Source of the DNA: Flavobacteriaceae bacterium HL-DH10
GTDB taxonomy: Bacteria > Bacteroidota > Bacteroidia > Flavobacteriales > Flavobacteriaceae
Direction of reading: 5' to 3'
NCBI GenBank assembly: GCA_031826515.1
Contig: CP134536.1
Location: 2,244,001-2,308,000, forward strand
Length of the DNA: 64,000 nucleotides
A model generated the notes under the pieces. It was not told the origin of the DNA and did not search any database. It was given only the letters and a program-made list of their open reading frames with translations. Shown piece after piece: positions 1 to 8,929 of this stretch (within the stretch, counting starts at the first letter, position 1; each line of letters begins with the position of its first letter). The translations under genes were made by a program, and so were the position numbers.

Positions 1-2291
1 CTGATATGGTAACCGATACTAATGGGGATTTATGGTTAAATATAAATAACAATAGTGTTGCAAGACTTAAAAGTAATTTAAACGATATTAATGTTTATCA
101 GGTAAATAGTGGGAACAGATTAGATGTTTTTAGTTCTAGCGGGTTTTATAATTTTGATAATTCTTATATTTATTTAGGCGGTAAAAATGGCGTTATTTAT
201 TTTTCTCCTCAAGCCATTAATGAAAATCAATGGACGCCAATGCCTATTATTACGGAATTTAAGATTCAGAATAAAGAAGTACGTCCGGGAATGGAGATTA
301 ATGGGCAAATACCTCTAGTACAGGATTTGAATTCCAGCAAGAATGTAGAACTTAATTATAAAAATCGCAATTTCTCGTTGCAGTTTTCTGTGCCTTCATT
401 TTCTGATACAAAACTTAATAAGTTTGAATACATGTTGGAAGGCTTTGATAAGAATTGGATCTCTGCTAATAGTAATTCAAGAACCATTCAGTATACAAAT
501 CTTTTTCCAAATAATTATGTTTTTAAATTAAAGGCTAGCAATAATTATGGGTATTGGAGTGACGTAGCTTCTTATCAAATAAAAATAACACCTCCTTTTT
601 GGTTAACGCCTCAAGCATTTATCTTATTCGCAGTTGTTTGCTTCTCTATTTTCTATTTTATAAGAAGAGAAGTCAAAAACAGAATTAAATTAAAACAAGA
701 ATTACTTACAGAGAAAGTAAATAGAGAACGGGATGTTAAATTGAATAATGAAAAACTCCGGTTTTTTACAAATATCTCACATGAATTAAGAACACCTTTA
801 ACGCTTATTTTAGGGCCTGCTAAACAATTATTAGAGGAAGGTAAAGAAGCTGCTACCGATTATCAAAAAAGCAGATACAATCTTATTCATCAAAATGCGA
901 TTAGGTTATTGACTTTAGTAAATCAAGTGCTAGATTTTAGAAAAGCGCAGACAGGAGAATTAAAACTTAAAGTTTCAAAAACTGATATTATTACTTATTC
1001 AAGAAACATTTATGAATCGTTTAAAGAACTGGCTTACAATAAGAAAATTCAATTAAATTTTATTTCAGAAAACGATGATATTGTAGGTTGGATAGATAAT
1101 GATAAGTATGATAAAATTCTCTACAATCTTTTGTCAAATGCATTAAAATTCACAAATAAATACGGGAATGTAGACTTGTTTATTAGGCTGAAAAATGGAA
1201 AAAATGGAGATTATTTAGTTGTTGAAGTCATTGATGATGGAATAGGAATTCCATTAAAGAGTCAAAAAAAGATCTTTACACGATTTTATCAAGCTACAAA
1301 TAGTAAGGAAAATAATACAGGTTCAGGTATTGGTTTATCATTAGTAAAATCGTTAGTTGAACTCCATAAAGGAACGATAGAAGTAGAGAGCGAACCAAAC
1401 AAAGGAAGTGTATTTACAGTAGAGATTCCCATAGATCGAAATTTTTATAAAAGCAAAGAAGTTTTTGAATATAGTATAAAAGATGACAGAAAACCAACAA
1501 TGCCTATTGTACCTGCTAAGAAAATAATTCAGAGTACAGAATTAAAGCAAAAAATATTAGTTGTTGAAGATAATGATGAGCTTAGAAAATATTTGGTAGA
1601 TTATTTATCTGATTATTACAAGGTTTATAGTGCGGGGAATGGAGAAGAAGGTTTGCGAGTTTGCAGACAAATTAAGCCTATTATTTGTGTCGCCGATATA
1701 ATGATGCCAGTTATGAACGGACTTGATTTTTGTGAAGAATTAAAAAGTGATGAATTTATTAGTCATATCCCTGTTGTTTTATTAACAGCACTTTCTGAAA
1801 ATGAAGATAAAGTAAAAGGCTATGGTATAGGGGCAGATGGCTATTTAGTAAAGCCTTTTGATCCTTCATTATTAAAAACGGTTATAGAAAATATTATTAA
1901 GTCAAGATTAGAATTAAAAACTAAATTTTCAGGAGAAGTAGAAAGTGAAATAGGGCTGCTTACGCATTCACCAATTGATGAAGAATTTATGCAAAAAGTC
2001 ACAACTTTAATAGATGATAATTTAAGTGAATTAGACTTATCTACTTCATATTTATGTAATGAATTGGGAGTGAGTTCTTCAAAGCTATATCGAAAAATAA
2101 AAGAATTAACCGATTTGGCACCCAATGAGTTTATTAGAACCATGCGTTTAAAAAAATCGGCTCAACTTTTAAAAACAAAAAAATATAATGTTTCAGAAGT
2201 TACAAGTTTAGTTGGTTTTAATGATCCCTTATATTTTAGCAGATGTTTTAAAAAACAATTTGGTTTTCCTCCAAGTAAGTTGATTAATTAG
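1..2291 (+). CDS. Hybrid two-component system regulator (HTCS), 5' end missing
   Basis: A single polypeptide joining sensor kinase, response regulator and AraC-type DNA-binding domain, the usual inner-membrane activator of Bacteroidota glycan loci. The frame is open from base 1 and the first in-frame ATG (position 6) lies inside a beta-propeller-like repeat (DTNGDLWLN), so the true start lies upstream. Counting from that ATG: Y_Y_Y domain about 118-195, transmembrane helix about 203-219, HisKA with phospho-acceptor His259 in NISHELRTPL, HATPase with DDGIGIP (410-416) and GSGIGLSL, receiver domain about 515-635 with Asp564 in VADIMMP, and AraC helix-turn-helix about 664-761. No key residue is missing from the visible part. 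The sensed ligand is unknown. A GH51 arabinofuranosidase lies directly downstream, so an arabinan or other pectin side-chain fragment is a reasonable guess. Confidence 0.95.
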   Translation, partial: DMVTDTNGDLWLNINNNSVARLKSNLNDINVYQVNSGNRLDVFSSSGFYNFDNSYIYLGGKNGVIYFSPQAINENQWTPMPIITEFKIQNKEVRPGMEINGQIPLVQDLNSSKNVELNYKNRNFSLQFSVPSFSDTKLNKFEYMLEGFDKNWISANSNSRTIQYTNLFPNNYVFKLKASNNYGYWSDVASYQIKITPPFWLTPQAFILFAVVCFSIFYFIRREVKNRIKLKQELLTEKVNRERDVKLNNEKLRFFTNISHELRTPLTLILGPAKQLLEEGKEAATDYQKSRYNLIHQNAIRLLTLVNQVLDFRKAQTGELKLKVSKTDIITYSRNIYESFKELAYNKKIQLNFISENDDIVGWIDNDKYDKILYNLLSNALKFTNKYGNVDLFIRLKNGKNGDYLVVEVIDDGIGIPLKSQKKIFTRFYQATNSKENNTGSGIGLSLVKSLVELHKGTIEVESEPNKGSVFTVEIPIDRNFYKSKEVFEYSIKDDRKPTMPIVPAKKIIQSTELKQKILVVEDNDELRKYLVDYLSDYYKVYSAGNGEEGLRVCRQIKPIICVADIMMPVMNGLDFCEELKSDEFISHIPVVLLTALSENEDKVKGYGIGADGYLVKPFDPSLLKTVIENIIKSRLELKTKFSGEVESEIGLLTHSPIDEEFMQKVTTLIDDNLSELDLSTSYLCNELGVSSSKLYRKIKELTDLAPNEFIRTMRLKKSAQLLKTKKYNVSEVTSLVGFNDPLYFSRCFKKQFGFPPSKLIN

Positions 2292-2327
2292 TTTTTTCTA
2301 GGAAAATAATAAGGTTTGTCTCAATAC

Positions 2328-2354
2328 ATCCATGTTCTTGATGTATTCATCCAT
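2328..2354 (+). promoter_or_regulatory. Candidate HTCS/AraC-type operator, direct ATCCAT repeats
   Basis: Two identical ATCCAT boxes at 2328-2333 and 2349-2354 are 21 bp apart start to start, two helical turns. The region between them reads GTTCTTGATGTATTC. A near-copy with the same spacing occurs at 4714-4740. AraC-family domains typically bind direct repeats about 21 bp apart, and the adjacent upstream gene encodes such a protein. Binding is inferred. Confidence 0.5.
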
Positions 2355-2409
2355 TTCCTTTAATCTTATAAATTTTATTTTCGTAATCAATAATAAGCCT
2401 TTTTAATCA

Positions 2410-2441
2410 TTGAGCTTTTAGAATCACCATTTATAGTTTTG
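2410..2441 (+). promoter_or_regulatory. Candidate Bacteroidota promoter for the GH51 gene
   Basis: A -33 TTG (2410-2412), a 21-bp spacer and a -7 element TAGTTTTG (2434-2441, consensus TAnnTTTG) precede the ATG at 2477 by about 35 bp. A weaker -7-like TATTTTCG at 2376-2383 lies 27 bp after the start of the second ATCCAT box and could be the activator-dependent alternative. Confidence 0.5.
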
Positions 2442-2476
2442 GTTATTATAAAAGATTTGAAAATAAACTTGATAAA

Positions 2477-4480
2477 ATGAATAAAACATTACTAAGCCTT
2501 GCCATAGTGGTTGCTATGGCTTTTAAAACCTCTGCACAAACAACAAATACAGCAACCATAGATGCCACAAGTGGCAATATCAATATTATTAGCAAATACA
2601 TTTATAGTCAGTTTTCTGAACATTTAGGCAATTGTATTTATGATGGTATTTGGGTAGGGAAGGATTCTAAAATTCCAAACCAAGCAGGTATTAGAACGGA
2701 TGTTGTGGAAGCTCTAAAAAAACTACATGTACCAGCATTGCGTTGGCCTGGTGGTTGTTTTGCTGATGAATACCACTGGAAGGATGGTATCGGTTTAACA
2801 AAAGACAGACCAAAAATGATAAATACCAATTGGGGTGTTGTAACAGAAGACAATAGTTTTGGAACCGACGAATTTATGGATTTGTGCCAAAAGCTAGATT
2901 GTGAAGCTTACATAAGCGGAAACTTAGGAAGCGGAACGGTTCAAGAAATGTCTCAGTGGGTTGAATACCTTAATTCAGATAACGTGAGCCCAATGACTGA
3001 TCTGCGTAAACAGAACGGTCGAGAAAAATCATACGGTGTTAAATTTTGGGGTGTTGGTAATGAATCTTGGGGTTGTGGTGGAAAAATGAAAGCACAATAC
3101 TATGCAGACAAAGCACTCCAATTTTCTGCATTTCTTAAAAATTATGGTTCCAATAATTTAAAGCAAATTGCAGTTGGTCCAAATGCGACCGATTACAATT
3201 GGACCGATGTTTTGATGCGAGAAACAGGTACTCATTTTTGGGGAATATCACTTCATTATTACACAACTTTGAATGGTTCGGCCACAAATTTTAAAGAAAG
3301 TGAATGGTTTAAGGTGATGCAATCTACGCTTAAAATGGAGGAAATTATAGAAAAACATGCCGCGATTATGGATACGTATGATCCCTATAAAAAAGTAGGA
3401 CTTGTGGTAGACGAGTGGGGGACTTGGTTTGACGTCGAGCCAAATACAAATCCTGGATTTTTGTATCAGCAGAATTCATTACGTGATGCTTTAGTCGCAG
3501 GCGTCAACCTAAATATATTTAACAATCATAGCGATCGCGTTAAAATGACTTGTATTGCGCAAGTCGTTAATGTGCTTCAGTCCATGATACTTACCAAAGG
3601 AGAAAACATGGTGCTTACACCAACATATTATGTTTTTGATATGTTTAAAGTTCACCAAGATGCTTATTTGGTGCCGTCAGAATTGAGTTGTGAAAATTAT
3701 ATGTATGAAGGTGCATCTGTTCCTGCACTTAATATGTCATCTTCAATCGATAATGATGGTAAAATGCATATTTCCATTTGTAATTTGCACGCCACCAAAA
3801 ACGAAAAATTAGTATGCAATTTAAAAGGATTCGATCCGCTAGGCATAACAGGTAAAATTATAACAGCCAATAAGCTGAATGCCTACAATAGCTTTGATGA
3901 TCCTATTCAAATTAGTGATAAATTATTCTCAGATTTCAGTTTTAAAAAGAATCAGTTAACTATAAATATACCACCACATTCAGTAATAACACTGGAGGTA
4001 GATGGTGACTTAAATGTAGGTAACGAATCCGTTAAACTTAAAAAGCCAGTAAAAGGCATTAAGTACAAACTTTATGATGGTGATTGGGAAGTGATTCCCG
4101 ATTATAAAAATTTACAACCTATAAAAACGGGCTTGGTAAACAATATTGTATTTCCTGAAGATATTCCTGGAAGTAATTTTCTATTGATTTATGATGGTTT
4201 TATTAAAATTGAAAAGGATGGATTATATAACTTTTCATTAGCTTCAGATGATGGTGCTAAACTGTTTATAAATAATAATATGGTCATTAATAATGATGGT
4301 CGTCATGGGACAGTAGAACATGAAGGAATCAAATATTTAGGAAAAGGATTTTATCCTTTCAGGTTAGAATATTTTCAAGCAGGTGGAGGTAAAGTTTTAG
4401 AATTAAATAAGCTTGTAAAAGTGAACAATAGTTATGAGCCCGTGAAATTTAAAGATGAAGACTTTTGGCATGAGAAGTAG
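2477..4480 (+). CDS. GH51 alpha-L-arabinofuranosidase with C-terminal PA14-like domain
   Basis: Secreted (periplasmic or surface) exo-enzyme releasing L-arabinofuranose from arabinan or arabinogalactan side chains. A Sec signal peptide ends near residue 20 (KTSAQ). The GH51 catalytic barrel covers about 28-390; the acid/base is probably Glu196 in GVGNESWG and the nucleophile Glu313 in VVDEWGTW, followed by the family's beta-sandwich to about 510. Residues about 524-650 look like a PA14 domain ([17 protein letters not shown]), often carbohydrate-binding. At 667 residues it is longer than plain GH51 enzymes because of this extra domain. It lies downstream of the HTCS gene with its own candidate operator and promoter. 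GH51 also contains some endoglucanases, but the residues here fit arabinofuranosidase. Confidence 0.9.
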   Translation: MNKTLLSLAIVVAMAFKTSAQTTNTATIDATSGNINIISKYIYSQFSEHLGNCIYDGIWVGKDSKIPNQAGIRTDVVEALKKLHVPALRWPGGCFADEYHWKDGIGLTKDRPKMINTNWGVVTEDNSFGTDEFMDLCQKLDCEAYISGNLGSGTVQEMSQWVEYLNSDNVSPMTDLRKQNGREKSYGVKFWGVGNESWGCGGKMKAQYYADKALQFSAFLKNYGSNNLKQIAVGPNATDYNWTDVLMRETGTHFWGISLHYYTTLNGSATNFKESEWFKVMQSTLKMEEIIEKHAAIMDTYDPYKKVGLVVDEWGTWFDVEPNTNPGFLYQQNSLRDALVAGVNLNIFNNHSDRVKMTCIAQVVNVLQSMILTKGENMVLTPTYYVFDMFKVHQDAYLVPSELSCENYMYEGASVPALNMSSSIDNDGKMHISICNLHATKNEKLVCNLKGFDPLGITGKIITANKLNAYNSFDDPIQISDKLFSDFSFKKNQLTINIPPHSVITLEVDGDLNVGNESVKLKKPVKGIKYKLYDGDWEVIPDYKNLQPIKTGLVNNIVFPEDIPGSNFLLIYDGFIKIEKDGLYNFSLASDDGAKLFINNNMVINNDGRHGTVEHEGIKYLGKGFYPFRLEYFQAGGGKVLELNKLVKVNNSYEPVKFKDEDFWHEK

Positions 4481-4540
4481 ATTATAAGCTGTTTTTTAAG
4501 GGTAATTAATTGAATGGTATGGTTTTAATCGAAAAGAATT

Positions 4541-4688
4541 CCTCGACGCTCTGCGTCGGGGTTTCCGTTGAAATTGTCATTCCCGTGAAAACGGGAATCT
4601 AAATAACATAATTTCGATTTTTGACCCTAAGGTCAAAATGAAACGAGCGAAATACCTCTATGGCTCTGCCTCGAGGATAGTTCGTTTC
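4541..4688. repeat. Cluster of REP-like hairpins in the 4481-4795 gap
   Basis: The 315-bp gap between GH51 and myo-inositol oxygenase holds four stem-loops in a row. They are 4541-4561 (arms CCTCGACGC/GCGTCGGGG), 4579-4598 (ATTCCCGT/ACGGGAAT around a GAAA loop), 4619-4638 (TTTTGACC/GGTCAAAA around CTAA), and 4640-4688 (GAAACGA/TCGTTTC enclosing a GC-richer segment). The segment is clearly richer in G+C than its surroundings. It looks like a REP/small non-autonomous repeat insertion rather than a protein-coding remnant; no reading frame is maintained. Confidence 0.65.
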
Positions 4689-4713
4689 AAGAAATTATTT
4701 TATTTTAAATTTT

Positions 4714-4740
4714 ATCCATGTTTTTGATGGAATTATCCAT
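4714..4740 (+). promoter_or_regulatory. Second candidate HTCS operator, upstream of myo-inositol oxygenase
   Basis: ATCCAT boxes at 4714-4719 and 4735-4740, again 21 bp apart, separated by GTTTTTGATGGAATT, which matches the copy at 2328-2354 closely. The last box overlaps a possible -33 TTG (4740-4742), and TAATTTGG (4762-4769) lies 27 bp after its start, one mismatch from TAnnTTTG. This is the layout expected for an activator touching RNA polymerase. It implies that the myo-inositol oxygenase gene is co-regulated with GH51. Confidence 0.5.
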
Positions 4741-4795
4741 TGTAATATTTATTTCAATTTATAATTTGGTCTTCTAACCTTTTAATGTAATTCTT

Positions 4796-5668
4796 ATGAA
4801 AAAACCAATAGATACAGACAATCCATTACATAATTTAGATGCGTGGGAAGATGATTTACTAATGAGATATCCAGATCCATCTGTTAAGAAAAAGGAAAAG
4901 GAGGAATTTAGAAATTATGTAGATTCTGATAGACAGGAAATAGTCAAAGAGTTTTATAGAATAAATCACACCTATCAAACCTATGATTTTGTTTGTAGTA
5001 AGGAGGAAGAATTTTTGAAGTTTAACAAAAAGGAAATGTCCATTTGGGAGGCCGTAGAATTTTTAAACACGTTGGTAGATGATAGTGATCCAGATATTGA
5101 TTTAGATCAAACACAACACCTATTACAAACTTCAGAAGCCATTAGAGCCGATGGTCACCCAGATTGGTTTGTGTTAACTGGGTTTATACACGATTTAGGA
5201 AAAGTTTTATGTCTTTTTGGAGAACCACAATGGGCTGTTGTTGGCGATACGTTTCCGGTAGGTTGTGCCTATTCAGATAAAATAGTGTATCCAGAATTTT
5301 TTAAAGATAACCCAGATTATTCAGATAAGCGATTTAATGGTAAGCTTGGTGTTTATTCTGAAAATTGCGGATTGGATAAAGTGAAGATGAGTTGGGGACA
5401 TGATGAATATCTATATCAAATAATGAAAGATTACTTACCTGAACCAGCTTTATATATGATTAGATTTCATTCTTTTTATTCACAGCATAGAGATAATGCT
5501 TATGCACATTTAATGAATGATAAAGATGTTGAAATGTTTGAGTGGGTAAAAAAGTTTAATCCTTATGATTTATATACAAAAGCACCTGTTAAACCAGATG
5601 TTAATGCTTTGCTTCCGTATTATAAAGAATTAGTAGCTAAGTATTTACCAGAAAAATTAAAGTTTTAA
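4796..5668 (+). CDS. Myo-inositol oxygenase (MIOX family)
   Basis: Cytoplasmic di-iron enzyme that cleaves myo-inositol with O2 to D-glucuronate. The 290 residues match the length of animal MIOX, with long stretches that read almost identically to the human protein ([33 protein letters not shown]). By comparison with the human iron ligands, the expected set is present: His108, His132, Asp133 (HDLGKV), His202, His225 and Asp258 (YDLYTK). There is no signal peptide. It is followed by an SSS symporter and a NagX-like gene, probably one operon. The product would be a substrate for the uronate isomerase encoded at 11092. MIOX is common in eukaryotes and patchy in bacteria, so horizontal acquisition is possible; the codon use looks like that of its neighbours. 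Confidence 0.95.
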   Translation: MKKPIDTDNPLHNLDAWEDDLLMRYPDPSVKKKEKEEFRNYVDSDRQEIVKEFYRINHTYQTYDFVCSKEEEFLKFNKKEMSIWEAVEFLNTLVDDSDPDIDLDQTQHLLQTSEAIRADGHPDWFVLTGFIHDLGKVLCLFGEPQWAVVGDTFPVGCAYSDKIVYPEFFKDNPDYSDKRFNGKLGVYSENCGLDKVKMSWGHDEYLYQIMKDYLPEPALYMIRFHSFYSQHRDNAYAHLMNDKDVEMFEWVKKFNPYDLYTKAPVKPDVNALLPYYKELVAKYLPEKLKF

Positions 5669-5700
5669 ATTAAAAAGCTTCTATATTTTTTTGTTTTATA

Positions 5701-5731
5701 TGTTTAGATAAAATCATTTTTTATCTAAACA
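5701..5731. repeat. Perfect 13-bp inverted repeat between MIOX and symporter genes
   Basis: Arms TGTTTAGATAAAA (5701-5713) and TTTTATCTAAACA (5719-5731) with a 5-nt loop. No T-run follows on the plus strand, so it is not a standard terminator. It may be an mRNA processing or stability element, or an operator for the symporter gene. Confidence 0.6.
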
Positions 5732-5758
5732 TTGTATTATAAATTAAACCAACTAACC

Positions 5759-7336
5759 ATGTATACAGTTATTACTTTTGTTGCCTTTACGGCTTTTGTT
5801 GCCTTCTATTCTTGGTATAAGCTAAGAAAGGAAAAGTTAAGTTCAAAAGACGGATATTTTCTTGGAGGAAGAAGCTTGACAGGTGTGGTTATTGCGGGGT
5901 CCATGTTACTTACTAATATTTCGACAGAACACCTAATAGGTATGAATGGATCATCTTATAAAAATGGTTTCATTATTATTGCATGGGAAGTAACTTCGGC
6001 TTTAGCGTTAGTAGCTGCAGCTATTTATTTTATTCCTAAATATCTAAAAATGGGGCTTACTACAATTCCTCAATATTTAGAAAAAAGATTTGATAGCACA
6101 ACCCGAACTTTAGTGGCATTATTTTTAATGATTTCATTTATTGTAACTCTAATACCAATAGTACTTTACACAGGCGCCATTAATATTGAAAGTATATTTA
6201 ATGTTTCAGAAGTATTTGAAGTTTCTAAAGATCAGGGTTTATGGATAACAGTAATATTAATTGGAATATTAGGGTCTATTTATGCCATTTTTGGAGGATT
6301 AAAAGCTGTTGCCGTATCAGACACTATAAATGGTTACGGCCTTTTAATTGGGGGGCTTCTTATCCCTTTATTGGCGCTAATAAGTATTGGAGATGGAAAT
6401 CCTTTGGATGGTTTAAGTAAAGTGTATTTAAATAGTCCAGAAAAATTTAATGTAATAGGAGCAAAAGATTCTGTTTTACCTTTTGAAGTTCTTTTCACGG
6501 GGTTGATTATAAATCAACTTTATTTTTGGTGTATGAATCAAACTATTATTCAGCGTGCATTTGGTGCTAAAAATTTAGTCGAGGCGCAAAAAGGATTACT
6601 CTTTACTGGGGTTTTAAAAATATTAGTTCCAATCATTATTATTTTACCTGGGGTTATTGGGTTTTATTATTTTGGTGATTCACTTTACGAAAATCAAGAT
6701 ATGATTTACCCTGAGTTAATAAAGAAAGTATTACCTGTTGGCTTAGTGGGTGTTTTTGCAGCTATTGTGTTAGGAGCCGTTTTGAGTACTTTTAATAGTG
6801 TCCTTAATAGTGCTGCAACTATTTTTAGTATAGATATTTATAAAAGGCATTTAGACAAAACATGTAGTGATAAAAAATTAGTTAGAATTGGAAGATTAAC
6901 CTCTACCATTTTAGCTGTTTTCGGAATCTTAGCAGCTCCTATGGTTGCCGATGCGCCAGATGGTTTGTATCAATTATTACAACAATTAAATGGCATCTTT
7001 TTTATACCCATAGCTTCTATTATGTTAGCCGGCTTTTTTCTGAAAAAAATATCGGCTATGGGAGCAAAAGTAGCGCTTTTTGTAGGCCTTGCATTTTATA
7101 TATTAACAACATTTATTTTTAATGTAAATATTCACTTTGTACATATATGGGGTATTGAGTTTGTGTTGAATTTAGCTGTCATGTTCGGCGTTTCTCATTT
7201 TTATCCACCAAACTCAGAATTTAAACAAGAAGATTTACATATAGTAGATATGAAATCATGGAAATATACTAAGCCAATGGCAATGTTACTTTGTGTTATT
7301 ACGATTTTTATTTATGTGCTATTGGGAAATAATTAA
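5759..7336 (+). CDS. Sodium:solute symporter (SSS/SLC5 family)
   Basis: Inner-membrane Na+-coupled transporter of about 525 residues with many hydrophobic helices. Family signatures near the N-terminus are DGYFLGGRSL and SMLLTNISTEHLIGMNG, followed by TTIPQYLEKRF. The open frame can be extended 27 bp upstream to a TTG at 5732, but the ATG at 5759 gives the normal SSS N-terminus. Its position right after myo-inositol oxygenase suggests myo-inositol as substrate, since SLC5 members carry inositol in animals. SSS proteins in polysaccharide loci also carry galacturonate or other monosaccharides, so the substrate is not proven. The next gene starts 13 bp after its stop. Confidence 0.9.
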   Translation: MYTVITFVAFTAFVAFYSWYKLRKEKLSSKDGYFLGGRSLTGVVIAGSMLLTNISTEHLIGMNGSSYKNGFIIIAWEVTSALALVAAAIYFIPKYLKMGLTTIPQYLEKRFDSTTRTLVALFLMISFIVTLIPIVLYTGAINIESIFNVSEVFEVSKDQGLWITVILIGILGSIYAIFGGLKAVAVSDTINGYGLLIGGLLIPLLALISIGDGNPLDGLSKVYLNSPEKFNVIGAKDSVLPFEVLFTGLIINQLYFWCMNQTIIQRAFGAKNLVEAQKGLLFTGVLKILVPIIIILPGVIGFYYFGDSLYENQDMIYPELIKKVLPVGLVGVFAAIVLGAVLSTFNSVLNSAATIFSIDIYKRHLDKTCSDKKLVRIGRLTSTILAVFGILAAPMVADAPDGLYQLLQQLNGIFFIPIASIMLAGFFLKKISAMGAKVALFVGLAFYILTTFIFNVNIHFVHIWGIEFVLNLAVMFGVSHFYPPNSEFKQEDLHIVDMKSWKYTKPMAMLLCVITIFIYVLLGNN

Positions 7337-7349
7337 ATTATAATATTAG

Positions 7350-8489
7350 ATGAAAGAAATGATTTCTAAAGCTTCTACTCGCTTTTTATCTTTGGATGTA
7401 TTTAGAGGGTTAACCATCTGTTTAATGATTGTTGTTAATACACCTGGTACAGGGGCTAATTTATATCCTTATTTAGTACATGCCAATTGGTTTGGATTTA
7501 CACTAGCCGATTTGGTATTCCCTTCATTTCTTTTTGCTATGGGTAATGCTATGAGTTTTTCAATGGAAAAGCTAAAATCTGCCTCTCCAAGTTTTGTTTG
7601 GAAAAAAATATTAAAACGCACATGTCTTATATTTTTAATTGGGTATTTAATGTATTGGTTTCCATTTTTTCAACATACCAATGGCATGTGGGAATTGAAA
7701 CCAATAAGCGAAACCCGTATTATGGGTGTATTGCAGCGTATTGCTTTATGTTATTTTTTTGCTTCTATCATTTTATATTATCTATCACAAAGGGTTGCTT
7801 TAATTTTATCAGGTGTTATTCTATTAGCTTATTGGCTTGTTTTATATTTATTTGGAGATTCTGAAGGTGTTTTAGATATGGCAACAAATGCGATAACAAA
7901 ATTAGATTTGAATATATTAGGAGATGGTCATATTTATAAAAAAGATAGTATTCCGTTTGATCCTGAAGGAATTTTAAGTACGTTACCATCAATCGTAAAT
8001 GTACTGGCTGGATATATAGCAGGGGTTTTTGTTCAACAAAAAGGTAAGACTTATGAAGGAATTTCTAAACTGCTTATAGCTGGATTCCTCCTAGTTTCAT
8101 TGGCTCTTTGGTGGGACTTGGTATTTCCAATTTCAAAAAAACTTTGGACAAGCTCATTTTCACTATACACAATAGGGTTAGACTTGTCTATAATGGCAAT
8201 TTTAATTTATGGTATTGAATTTAAAAACATAAAGTTAGGGGTTAAGTTTTTTAATGTGTTTGGAAAAAACCCTTTGTTTATTTATTTGTTTTCTGAGTTG
8301 TTTTATGTCGTTTTATGTCAGATTAATATAAGTTCTAGTATGAATCTCTTTGAATGGATAAGTGAAAATATTTTTCAAAATGTTTTTCCAGGATCGTTTG
8401 GAGCTTTAATTACAGCTATAGTATTTATGTTATTGTGTTGGATTTTAGGGTGGTGGCTTGATAGAAAACGTATTTATATAAAAATATAG
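7350..8489 (+). CDS. NagX-like/DUF5009 multipass membrane protein (HGSNAT-related)
   Basis: About ten predicted transmembrane helices. The N-terminus carries the family signature RFLSLDVFRGLTICLMI-VNTPG, then ADLVFPSFLFAMG. The family is related to eukaryotic heparan-alpha-glucosaminide N-acetyltransferase and to NagX in bacterial amino-sugar loci; its biochemical role in bacteria is not established. In Bacteroidota such genes often sit beside sugar transporters. Here it is the last gene of the GH51-adjacent plus-strand cluster, 13 bp after the symporter, which suggests a role in transport or modification of the imported sugar. The 379-residue length is normal. Confidence 0.8.
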   Translation: MKEMISKASTRFLSLDVFRGLTICLMIVVNTPGTGANLYPYLVHANWFGFTLADLVFPSFLFAMGNAMSFSMEKLKSASPSFVWKKILKRTCLIFLIGYLMYWFPFFQHTNGMWELKPISETRIMGVLQRIALCYFFASIILYYLSQRVALILSGVILLAYWLVLYLFGDSEGVLDMATNAITKLDLNILGDGHIYKKDSIPFDPEGILSTLPSIVNVLAGYIAGVFVQQKGKTYEGISKLLIAGFLLVSLALWWDLVFPISKKLWTSSFSLYTIGLDLSIMAILIYGIEFKNIKLGVKFFNVFGKNPLFIYLFSELFYVVLCQINISSSMNLFEWISENIFQNVFPGSFGALITAIVFMLLCWILGWWLDRKRIYIKI

Positions 8490-8929
8490 TTATAGTTTCT
8501 ATAAAGTTTTTTCAATAGCTTCTAGGAAGCTACTTAATTAATTTTAAATCATTAGAAGAATTAAACTGCCAGTTTTTTTCTGTTTACAGAAACCAATAAA
8601 AATGAAATTATTATTGGTATACATAAGGCTGAATTAACTTTTTGAAGGTTTATTATCTTGATGTTATTGGGTGTATCAAATAATATATATAGGCATTAAT
8701 AGTTAATATATTTTTTCTAATATAGGTATATATTCTTAGTGGATTGCTAGTAATTATAATCAATAAAAAAAATAATGATCTATTTTATATATTGTATAAC
8801 TGCAACCTCAAATGACAGATGTGATTTATTTTTGAAGCATTCTTTTGGATTATTGTGTACTTCTTCCCAAATAAGTTTGAGGAAAAAGAAATGCATGAAA
8901 GGAAGTTTAAAGGATGATAAGAATGACTT
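8490..8929. other. Gene-free stretch between convergent genes
   Basis: About 440 bp of AT-rich DNA after the NagX-like gene. A 7-bp stem (TAGCTTC/GAAGCTA, 8516-8532) and a small AAACT/AGTTT hairpin followed by T-residues (8564-8580) could end transcription of the plus-strand operon, but both are weak. I see no coding remnant or operator. Confidence 0.4.

Noticed and set aside
5732-5758. TTG-initiated N-terminal extension of the SSS symporter
   Set aside because: ATG at 5759 gives the normal family N-terminus; the extension overlaps the end of the 13-bp inverted repeat region.
8516-8580. Hairpins after the NagX-like gene as a terminator
   Set aside because: Short stems, and the T-run follows only a 5-bp stem; too weak to call as a terminator.
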